From NCBI GenBank assembly GCA_013152135.1, contig JAADGX010000132.1, positions 1-13,837 of the forward strand: DNA of 13,837 nucleotides. Reading direction: 5' to 3'. A program made the position numbers and the translations under genes. A model generated the notes under the pieces. The model worked only from the letters and a program-made list of their open reading frames with translations, made no database searches and was not told the origin of the DNA. How positions within the stretch are numbered: the first letter of the stretch is position 1; each line of letters opens with the position of its first letter. Source of the stretch: Chlorobiota bacterium. Its GTDB lineage: Bacteria > Bacteroidota > Ignavibacteria > SZUA-365 > JAADGX01. Positions 7,049-13,095 of the stretch are shown here, one piece after another.

Positions 7049-8155
7049 TTACAGTGATATTTTTATCTCGGGGCTGGAGCCCTGTGAATGATGCCGTATA
7101 CTGATTTGAGCCGCCATGTTCCTGGCGATCTGCAAGAAGACCTTTGCATACTCGCTGTCCGGCTCCGCAATAACGATAGGCGTCCCATCGTCTCCGCCCT
7201 GGCGTAATTTCGTGTAAAGAGGGATCTCGCCCAGGAAGGGAATCCCGTGTTGTTCAGCCGCTTTTCGTCCCCCGCCATGGCTGAATATCTCGTCCCTGTG
7301 CCCGCACTTGGAACAGACGTAGTAACTCATATTTTCGATGATCCCGAGTATGGGCACGTCCACTTTTTCAAACATCTTGATGCCCTTCACCGCGTCCGCC
7401 AGGCTGATGTCCTGGGGCGTGGTTACCATTACCGCCCCCGTCAGGGGAATGGTTTGCACAAGGGTCAACTGGATATCTCCGGTTCCGGGCGGAAGATCGA
7501 ACACGAGGTAATCCAGCTCGCCCCATTCGACATCGCTCAGGAACTGCTTGACGGCTCCACTGGCCATGGGACCGCGCCAGATCATCGCCGCATCGGGTGG
7601 AACGAGGAAACCGATGGAGATAACTTTCACACCATGGCTCGTGATCGGAACCAGTTTTTTTGTACCGTTTTCCTCGATCACCCTCGGTTGTCCGGTGACC
7701 CCCATCATGAGGGGGATGCTGGGCCCGTAAATGTCCGCATCGAGCAAACCGACCTTCGCGCCGTCCAGCGCCAGGGCCACCGCCAGGTTCACCGCGACCG
7801 TGGATTTACCTACGCCACCCTTGCCGCTGGCAACCGCGATGGTGTTTTTCACCCCCGGAATGAGCGACTCTTTCGCGTCGTTGACGTGAGTCCCCACGCG
7901 TGAACCCATCTGTATGTCAATCGAACCGATTTCAGGGATCTCGCGCCGCAGCGCCGTTTCCGCCGCGTTCCGCAGGTGGTCCTTCAGCGGACAGGCGGGC
8001 GTTGTTAACTCGAACCTGAACGCAACGTCATTTCCGGATATGGAAATGTTTTTGATCATACCCAGCGAAACAACGTCTTTATGCAAATCGGGATCGATCA
8101 CCGTCCGCAGGGCCTGCAGAATTCTTTCTTCCGTTATGTTTTCAGAATTGCTCAA
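7049..8155 (-). CDS. Mrp/ApbC family Fe-S cluster carrier ATPase
   Basis: This is a P-loop NTPase of the Mrp/ApbC (Nbp35-like) family that binds and transfers [4Fe-4S] clusters in the cytoplasm. Using the start chosen here, it has 368 residues. Residues about 5-90 form a MIP18/DUF59 domain (VIDPDLHKDVVSLGMIKNI, TTPACPLKDH). Residues 110-119 are the deviant Walker A, SGKGGVGKST, and FDLPPGTGD is the Walker B/switch region. YYVCSKCGH carries the CxxC pair C281/C284 that bridges the cluster at the dimer interface. I prefer a TTG start at 8155 because a strong GGAACAGG-type ribosome site precedes it and the protein then begins MSNSENITEERILQAL, as relatives do. ATG codons at 8206 and 8212 would add 17 or 19 residues unlike the family. 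It heads the run with nfu and nadK. The family call is very secure, the start less so. Confidence 0.95.
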   Translation of the reverse strand: MSNSENITEERILQALRTVIDPDLHKDVVSLGMIKNISISGNDVAFRFELTTPACPLKDHLRNAAETALRREIPEIGSIDIQMGSRVGTHVNDAKESLIPGVKNTIAVASGKGGVGKSTVAVNLAVALALDGAKVGLLDADIYGPSIPLMMGVTGQPRVIEENGTKKLVPITSHGVKVISIGFLVPPDAAMIWRGPMASGAVKQFLSDVEWGELDYLVFDLPPGTGDIQLTLVQTIPLTGAVMVTTPQDISLADAVKGIKMFEKVDVPILGIIENMSYYVCSKCGHRDEIFSHGGGRKAAEQHGIPFLGEIPLYTKLRQGGDDGTPIVIAEPDSEYAKVFLQIARNMAAQISIRHHSQGSSPEIKISL

Positions 8156-8353
8156 TTTCCTGTTCCTTTCAAATAGAGGTTTTGAACCATGCCGATTTAC
8201 GAACATGATCAATATTTTAACTTATCAAAGCAGTTCATGAAAATCAATGAACCGGCCGTCAGTAAAACAATCCATGCCGCGCAATAATTCACTCGATATT
8301 CGCGTGCCGGCAGGCGATTTCTTTCCGCACGGCCTTAAACCACGGGGTTCCTC
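8156..8353. other. Divergent intergenic region between mrp and the SDR gene
   Basis: This 198-base gap must hold the promoters for both the minus-strand mrp run and the plus-strand dehydrogenase. A perfect 6-bp inverted repeat, GTTCAT (8233-8238) and ATGAAC (8247-8252) with an 8-nt spacer, sits near its middle and could be an operator serving both directions. An AT-rich patch at about 8210-8225 may contain a -10 for the mrp direction (TAAAAT). No full consensus promoter was identified. Confidence 0.4.
8164..8168 (-). promoter_or_regulatory. Ribosome-binding site supporting the TTG start of mrp
   Basis: The minus strand reads AAGGA here, 8 nt before TTG at 8155-8153, with a second AGG closer in. 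No comparable site precedes the ATG codons at 8206 and 8212. This decides the start in favour of TTG. Confidence 0.6.
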
Positions 8354-9145
8354 ATGAAGAAAAAGGCAACGACTACCGCTCTCATCACCGGGGGATCGTC
8401 CGGTATCGGGCTGGCCACGGCGCGCCTTTTCACACGGGAAGGCATCCGTACCGCCTTGCTCGCCCGCGATGAGAAAAAGCTTCGCGAGGCGGCGGAGCAA
8501 CTGGATTCCGTGTCGTTAGCGTTCCCGGTCGATGTCCGGGACGCTACTGCGCTCGCCCGAACCATCGAAAACGTTGAAGACACTCTCGGCCCGGTCGATG
8601 TCGCGGTAGTCAACGCGGGTATCGGGCTCTATGGCCCGGTGACCCAAACCTCCTGGACCGACGTGAAAGAAGTTCTTCGCGTCAACGTCGAAGGCGCGAT
8701 TTTCACCGCCGGAATCATCGCGAGGCGCATGATCGTCAAGGGCGGCGGCAGCATCGTGTTCGTTTCGTCAATACTGGGAAAGCGGGCGATGCCCAACAGC
8801 GCGGTCTATTCGGCCAGCAAATACGCCCTCCAGGGATTCGCCGATGCCTTTCGCCTGGAAATGGAACCGCACGGAATACACGTAGCCGTCGTACTTCCCC
8901 CACGAACCGATACCCCTTTCCACGACAGGATGGTGAAGACCGCCGTCATGCCGACTTCGCGATCCAATGTGCCATCCGTCCCGGCGGACGTTGTCGCCGA
9001 AGCCGTTTTACGCGCCTGGAGACGACGGAAAAGAGAGGTTGTCGTTTCCCTGCCGGGCAAGCTCTTCACGTTCGTCGGATACCACTTCCCGCGCCTCGGC
9101 GATATCCTCCTGCGCCGACACTACAGGGAAAGCAATGCCAATTGA
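8354..9145 (+). CDS. Short-chain dehydrogenase/reductase (SDR) family oxidoreductase
   Basis: This is a classical-length (263 residues) NAD(P)-dependent SDR, acting on an unknown alcohol, ketone or acyl substrate in the cytoplasm. The Rossmann dinucleotide site is TGGSSGIG at residues 12-19. D60 in the PVDVRD segment marks the adenine-binding region, and NAG is at 87-89. The catalytic tetrad is visible as N111, S138 or S139 (FVSSILG), Y152 and K156 (YSASK). The segment after the catalytic site (LPPRTDTPF) is usual for the family. The last 30 residues (FVGYHFPRLGDILLRRHY) are hydrophobic and basic, seen in some lipid-linked SDRs, which might mean membrane association. Start ATG 8354 follows a weak GGGG. 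It is a single gene, divergent from the mrp run, with no neighbour that indicates a substrate. Confidence 0.94.
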   Translation: MKKKATTTALITGGSSGIGLATARLFTREGIRTALLARDEKKLREAAEQLDSVSLAFPVDVRDATALARTIENVEDTLGPVDVAVVNAGIGLYGPVTQTSWTDVKEVLRVNVEGAIFTAGIIARRMIVKGGGSIVFVSSILGKRAMPNSAVYSASKYALQGFADAFRLEMEPHGIHVAVVLPPRTDTPFHDRMVKTAVMPTSRSNVPSVPADVVAEAVLRAWRRRKREVVVSLPGKLFTFVGYHFPRLGDILLRRHYRESNAN

Positions 9146-9163
9146 TAATAATTTTCTCACGGA

Positions 9164-9214
9164 CGAATCCGAAAGCCCAGAGATTGCTTCATCCGCCTGC
9201 GGCGGATTCGCAAT
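9164..9214. repeat. Palindromic REP-like intergenic element
   Basis: The core is ATCCGCC (9191-9197), a 3-nt loop, and GGCGGAT (9201-9207), framed by ATTGC (9183-9187) and GCAAT (9210-9214), making a near-continuous stem. An outer CGAATCCG (9164-9171) is perfectly complementary to CGGATTCG (9203-9210), giving an alternative fold. The form GATTGCTTC...GCAATGAC resembles scattered palindromic elements I recall from intergenic DNA of many environmental bacteria. It lies 18 nt after the SDR stop and could also stabilise the mRNA end. Whether it is repeated in this genome cannot be seen here. Confidence 0.6.
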
Positions 9215-9232
9215 GACAAGGAAACGAATTAG

Positions 9233-9352
9233 TCAATTCGCAATTAATTTAGAATCCAAAATTCAGCATTCATCATCGCTCTTCCGTGGTCTGTCGTTCG
9301 TGGTCTGTGGTCTGAATCACCATCCCTATAACCTATCACCTCTGACCTCGGC
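9233..9352. repeat. Mosaic of degenerate heptanucleotide repeats
   Basis: At least fourteen 7-nt units fall in four blocks. Block A (9233-9246) is TCAATTC, GCAATTA. Block B (9251-9278) is AGAATCC, AAAATTC, AGCATTC, ATCATCG. Block C (9287-9314) is TGGTCTG, TCGTTCG, TGGTCTG, TGGTCTG. Block D (9325-9352) is CCTATAA, CCTATCA, CCTCTGA, CCTCGGC. Composition shifts sharply between blocks while the period stays at seven. It resembles the heptanucleotide short tandem repeats known between genes in cyanobacteria. No open frame of interest crosses it. Confidence 0.6.
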
Positions 9353-9458
9353 CTGATCCCTCGGCCCGGCCCCGATTTTTTACCCTCTCCTTTCGGAACC
9401 TTCGACTTCTCCACCAGTTTAAGAGCCTGTGTTTCAAGATCACATGGAGGTACCAGTC

Positions 9459-9812
9459 ATGACACGATCGCGGGTCACCAGAGTTCTCTTTCCCTTCCTT
9501 CTTCTCGCCATATTTTCCTTTTCTTCAAATGAAGCGCATTCCCAGGGCATCCCGGACCGCATCCCTGTCGGAGGCGAGATCATCGCTCCGCAACCACGCA
9601 TGGGAAAGCCGGTTCGGCTGGTGGAGGAACACGTCGAGGTGCGTATTCTGAACGGCCTGGCGCGGTTCAAAGTAACACAGGTCTTCCGGAATGATTCCCC
9701 GCGCCGACTGGAAGGAACGTACGTCTTCCCCATCCCCCGGAACGGCGTAATCTCCGATTTCGCGCTGTTCACGGGCGAGAAGCGGCTTGGGCGAAGTGAT
9801 CCCCGCCGATGA
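9459..9812 (+). pseudogene. N-terminal part of a frame-broken VIT/vWA exported protein
   Basis: These 117 residues are the signal peptide and first half of a VIT domain whose remainder continues in another frame from about 9787. The ATG at 9459 has GGAGG 8 nt upstream and is preferred over ATG 9444 and GTG 9429. Residues 1-29 (MTRSRVTRVLFPFLLLAIFS and following, ending AHSQ) are a Sec signal. Residues about 45-108 match the start of VIT: VEVRILNGLARFKVTQVFRN, then GTYVFPIPRNGVISDFALF. After GEKRL at base 9788 the reading departs from the family (GRSDPRR, then stop), while the downstream frame carries on GEVIPADEARSIYE exactly where VIT should continue. A lost 2 nt or gained 1 nt at about 9786-9791 would explain this. 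It may be a sequencing error, a real mutation or, less likely, programmed +1 slippage. Confidence 0.85.
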
Positions 9813-11601
9813 AGCACGTTCCATTTACGAAAACATCATTCGCAAAATGCGTGACCCCGGCCTCCTCGAATACATCGGACAGGGAATGCTGCGGGCGCGT
9901 GTCTTTCCCATCGAACCGCGCAGTAAAAAGACCATCGAGCTCTCCTACTCGCTCACCATCCAACCGACCGCGGGCACGTACCGCCTCGCCACCCGGCTGC
10001 GCCCCGACGGAATACAAACAGGAGACCTGAAGATCACCGCGGTCTTTCACCTCGAAGACAAGGCGCCTCTTGCCAACGTCTTCTCCCCCACGCACTCCGT
10101 GATTGTTTCCCATCCTTCGCCGCGGAAAGCGACCGTAAACCTGACAACCACGCGCGACGCTCCGGCCGATTTCATCCTTTCCTGGTCTACGAAGCACAAG
10201 GATGTTGGCGCATCGTTCCTCGCCCAACGCCCGCGAACCGACCAGCCGGGATACTTCTACCTTTCCCTCGACCCCGGCGCACGAACCACCGGTTCACTGA
10301 CCGTCAGCAAGGACGTCATATTCGTGCTCGATCGCTCGGGGAGCATGGCGGGACAGAAGATCTCCCAGGCAAAAGATGCGCTCACATTCTGCCTGAACCG
10401 GCTTAACAAGAACGATCGCTTCGCCCTGCTCTGGTTTAATTCCTCTATCGACAAGTTCACTCCCCACCTGCAAACGGTCAGCGACGCGACACGGCGCAAC
10501 GCGCAGTACGAAATCAATAACCTCGACGCTTCCGGCAGCACCAATATCAACGAAGCCCTGTCAGTCGCGTTGCAATACGCGAGCGGCTCCTCGGACCGGC
10601 CCGTGTATATCGTTTTCTTGACCGACGGATTGCCTACTGTAGGCGTGCAGGATCCCGACGCCATCATCCGGAACGTGGAAAAGAACAATGCCGGCAAAGC
10701 CCGCTTGTTCACGTTCGGCGTGGGATACGACGTGGACACCTACCTGCTCGACAAGCTGAGCCAAACCAACGGCGGTCTCTCCGATTACGTTTCGCCCGAC
10801 GAGAGCATCGAGGCAGTGATATCACGATTCTTCTCCAGCATCAGCAACCCCATGCTGACCGATATCAGCGTGAAATTCTCCGGGGGTGGCGTCAGTGAGA
10901 TTTATCCCGTCAATCCTCCCGACCTTTTTTACGGATCGACCGTTATCCTCTTCGGGCGTTACCGCAAGGCGGGAACCGCCACGGTCACACTACGGGGCAA
11001 GCGAGGACAGTCCTCGAAGAAATACACGTTCAGCATCACGTTCCCGGAGCGGGAAGAAAGGCACGACGAGGTTCCTGCATTGTGGGCGAAGCGCAAGATT
11101 GGCTACCTGCTCGACGACATGCGAATCAATGGTGAGAACGAGGAGATCAAGAACGAAATCATCAACCTGAGCAAGAAGTACGGCATCGTCACCAAGTACA
11201 CGTCGTACCTGGTAACGGAAGATGAAGAACTCGCCGACGCAGCCTTGCACGAGTCCATGGCCAAGCGGCGTTACGACGCCTCGTACGGGTACGCACCGGT
11301 TGACGACGCCCAGGCCAAGAGGATGGTTTCGGCCAGCAAATCCATGCAGTCGCTAAAACAGGAAGCTCGTGTCGCGTACCATCGGCGCGTGCGAACAATC
11401 GAAGGAAGGGTTTTCGTGGAGAAAGATTCGACATGGATCGAGGAAGGGTATGACCGATCGGAAGAACCAGGCACAGTCATTCGCTTCGGCAGTCGCGTCT
11501 ATTTCCGTCTCGCTTCATCTTCTTCGCATATCCGGCGTATCCTTTCTCTCGGTCCGAAGGTTATCTTTAAAACCAACGACGGATGGCAACGCATTCAATA
11601 G
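9787..11601 (+). CDS. VIT and von Willebrand factor A domain protein, C-terminal part after a frame break
   Basis: This 604-residue open stretch is the rest of the gene begun at 9459; it has no signal peptide of its own, and TTG 9787 is only the first possible codon. Residues about 1-60 complete the VIT domain (EARSIYENIIRKMRDPGLLE, RARVFPIEPRSKKTIELSYS). Residues about 174-345 are a vWA domain with an intact metal site: DRSGS at 182-186, T252 in SGSTNI, and D280 in LTDG. The C-terminal third (WAKRKIGYLLDDMRINGENE, TKYTSYLVTEDEE, KVIFKTNDGWQRIQ) matches the tail seen in bacterial inter-alpha-trypsin-inhibitor-like proteins. The joined product, about 715 residues, would be exported and bind partners through a divalent metal. 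Its ligand in bacteria is unknown. It ends in a strong terminator, so it is its own transcription unit. If the break is real, the gene is probably non-functional. Confidence 0.9.
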   Translation: MGEVIPADEARSIYENIIRKMRDPGLLEYIGQGMLRARVFPIEPRSKKTIELSYSLTIQPTAGTYRLATRLRPDGIQTGDLKITAVFHLEDKAPLANVFSPTHSVIVSHPSPRKATVNLTTTRDAPADFILSWSTKHKDVGASFLAQRPRTDQPGYFYLSLDPGARTTGSLTVSKDVIFVLDRSGSMAGQKISQAKDALTFCLNRLNKNDRFALLWFNSSIDKFTPHLQTVSDATRRNAQYEINNLDASGSTNINEALSVALQYASGSSDRPVYIVFLTDGLPTVGVQDPDAIIRNVEKNNAGKARLFTFGVGYDVDTYLLDKLSQTNGGLSDYVSPDESIEAVISRFFSSISNPMLTDISVKFSGGGVSEIYPVNPPDLFYGSTVILFGRYRKAGTATVTLRGKRGQSSKKYTFSITFPEREERHDEVPALWAKRKIGYLLDDMRINGENEEIKNEIINLSKKYGIVTKYTSYLVTEDEELADAALHESMAKRRYDASYGYAPVDDAQAKRMVSASKSMQSLKQEARVAYHRRVRTIEGRVFVEKDSTWIEEGYDRSEEPGTVIRFGSRVYFRLASSSSHIRRILSLGPKVIFKTNDGWQRIQ

Positions 11602-11618
11602 CGTAAAAACGGCGTTCG

Positions 11619-11647
11619 GCGGCTGTAGTTTTCTATAGCCGCTTTTT
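11619..11647 (+). terminator. Intrinsic terminator of the VIT/vWA gene
   Basis: GCGGCTGTAG (11619-11628) pairs with CTATAGCCGC (11633-11642) as a 10-bp stem with one G-T wobble and a TTTT loop. Five T and a pyrimidine-rich tail follow immediately. It lies 17 nt past the stop at 11601. This is the clearest rho-independent terminator in the window. Confidence 0.9.
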
Positions 11648-11689
11648 CTCCTCTTGCCACAATTGCCTAAATTATACGTCTAAGACATC

Positions 11690-11745
11690 GATTGGAAATC
11701 ACGGCGGCGGATTCGCCCCCCCGTTGCGAGAGTTGTTTTCCAATC
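11690..11745. promoter_or_regulatory. Long inverted repeat upstream of the efflux operon
   Basis: GATTGGAAA (11690-11698) and TTTCCAATC (11737-11745) are perfect 9-bp inverted copies. They enclose 38 nt with an inner GC stem (GGCG 11706-11709, loop GATT, CGCC 11714-11717) and a run of seven C. It may fold in RNA as a leader structure or mark paired protein sites. The transcription start is unknown, so it cannot be said whether it is transcribed. Confidence 0.45.
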
Positions 11746-11749
11746 CGGA

Positions 11750-11761
11750 CAGGTGAACCTG
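11750..11761. promoter_or_regulatory. Short perfect palindrome, candidate operator of the efflux operon
   Basis: CAGGT and ACCTG are perfect inverted half-sites separated by GA, 54 bp before the adaptor start. A further inverted repeat, GAAAG (11763-11767) with CTTTC (11776-11780), follows directly. The size suits a dimeric repressor, but the regulator is not in the window. Confidence 0.4.
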
Positions 11762-11814
11762 AGAAAGGACGAATACTTTCTTAACCGTTTTTATTTGACA
11801 TAACGCAATCTTCT

Positions 11815-13095
11815 ATGAAAAATCACGCTGTGCGCAACATCGCCATCGCCGCCGTCGCGGTAATCGTCATTATTCTTTTCATTATTCCCGGCGGGGATAC
11901 CAACCTCCCTACCGTTAAAGTCACGCGGGGCGAATTCAACGTTCTCGTGGTAGAAAGCGGTACGGTTCGCTCCAAGAACTCGTTCGCGGTGACGGCGCCC
12001 AGGACGCGTTCCATGGGCACTCTCCAGATTGTGTACCTCGCTCCCGAGGGCACGACGGCGAAAAAAGGCGACGTGCTGGTGCGGTTCGATCCCAGCGCGG
12101 CACTCAAACAAATCGCGGAAAAGGAAAACGAATTGAAGGCGGCGCTCTCCGACCTCGACAAGCTCAAGGCACAACAAGCCGCCGACCGCGCCTCGGCGGA
12201 GGCGGACTTCGAAAACGCCAAGCTCTCGTTCGAGCTCGCCAAGATCAGCAGGGAGCGCATGCAATTCGAGTCCGAGGCGCGCAAGCGGGAAGCCGAGTTG
12301 GAATTCAAAAAAGCCGAGCTGGCATTCAAACAAGCCAGGCTGAATCTCAAGAACCGCGATATCGTCCGGAAATCGGAACTCGGGAATCTCAGGCTTCGAA
12401 TCAACCAGATCAAGCAGGATATCAGCGACGCACGAAAAGACATGGAACGCCTGACGATCAAAGCGCCCATCTCGGGATTGATCGTGTACGAAACGAACTG
12501 GAGCACGGGCCGGAAAATCGCCGTCGGCGACCAGCCCTGGCCCGGCATGCCCATCATCAGCCTGCCCGACCTCTCCGAAGCACAAATCGTCGTAAGCATC
12601 AACGAGATGGATATCAGCAAGATTAAGAAGGGCCAGAAGGTGCTCATCACACCGGATGCCTTCCCCGATCGCAAGTACACGGGCGTCATCGCATCCGTGT
12701 CCCAGATCGGGCGGGAGAAAGGGTTCGGCTCGAACATCAAGGTTTTCGAATGCGTGATCGACGTGGACAAAACGGACGAAATCCTGAAACCCGGCATCAC
12801 CACGACCAACAAAATCATCGTCAGTACGTTCGAGGACGTGCTGAGCCTGCCCATCGACGCGGTGTTTGAAAAAGAAGGCCGGACGTTCGTATACAAGCGG
12901 GAAGGCGGTTCGTTTGTGCCGGTGGAAATCACGACGGGCGCGCAGAACGAAAACTTCGTCATCGTGGAAAAGGGACTCAAAGAGGGCGACGTCGTAAGCC
13001 TCGTTGACCCGGAACAGGGCACGGATATTCCCGCCGCCGTAAGCGACCGGAAGACCTCTCCCGCGCCGGCATCCTTACCGGGGAATGCCAAATGA
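11815..13095 (+). CDS. MacA-like periplasmic adaptor (HlyD/membrane fusion family)
   Basis: This 426-residue membrane fusion protein would link an inner-membrane ABC permease to an outer-membrane channel in a tripartite exporter of drugs, lipids or peptides. Residues 8-25 form an N-terminal membrane anchor. The first lipoyl half is at about 68-94 (YLAPEGTTAKKGDVLVRFDP). A long coiled-coil hairpin rich in K, E and A spans about 95-212. The second lipoyl half starts at about 213 (LTIKAPISGLIVYE), followed by beta-barrel (AQIVVSINEMDISKIKKGQK) and membrane-proximal domains (LSLPIDAVFEKEGRTFVYKR). The start ATG 11815 lacks a clear Shine-Dalgarno but places the anchor correctly. Its stop overlaps the next gene as ATGA, implying coupled translation. 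The substrate is unknown. Upstream inverted repeats suggest regulation. Confidence 0.93.
   Translation: MKNHAVRNIAIAAVAVIVIILFIIPGGDTNLPTVKVTRGEFNVLVVESGTVRSKNSFAVTAPRTRSMGTLQIVYLAPEGTTAKKGDVLVRFDPSAALKQIAEKENELKAALSDLDKLKAQQAADRASAEADFENAKLSFELAKISRERMQFESEARKREAELEFKKAELAFKQARLNLKNRDIVRKSELGNLRLRINQIKQDISDARKDMERLTIKAPISGLIVYETNWSTGRKIAVGDQPWPGMPIISLPDLSEAQIVVSINEMDISKIKKGQKVLITPDAFPDRKYTGVIASVSQIGREKGFGSNIKVFECVIDVDKTDEILKPGITTTNKIIVSTFEDVLSLPIDAVFEKEGRTFVYKREGGSFVPVEITTGAQNENFVIVEKGLKEGDVVSLVDPEQGTDIPAAVSDRKTSPAPASLPGNAK

Larger units (their letters stand above)
9146..9458. other. Gene-free, repeat-rich intergenic region
   Basis: No coding sequence is supported between the SDR stop and the VIT/vWA start. 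The stretch holds a palindromic element (9164-9214), a run of 7-nt-periodic degenerate repeats (9233-9352), and a weak terminator-like site. In the latter, TCGG (9361-9364) pairs with CCGA (9372-9375) and is followed by six T. The last 80 bases presumably contain the promoter of the downstream gene, though none stands out. A GGAGG ribosome site lies at 9446-9450. Confidence 0.7.

Noticed and set aside
9233..9352. CRISPR array
   Set aside because: The units are 7 nt, variable and contiguous. There is no constant repeat of 20 nt or more with unique spacers, and no cas gene.
9361..9381. Intrinsic terminator for the SDR gene
   Set aside because: The stem is only 4 bp with a 7-nt loop, and it lies over 200 nt past the stop. 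The six T are suggestive but the stem is too weak.
11795..11800. Perfect TTGACA as the -35 of the efflux operon
   Set aside because: A -10 at 16-18 nt would fall at or past the start codon, and the sequence there (AAAAAT) is a poor match. Only a leaderless transcript would allow it.
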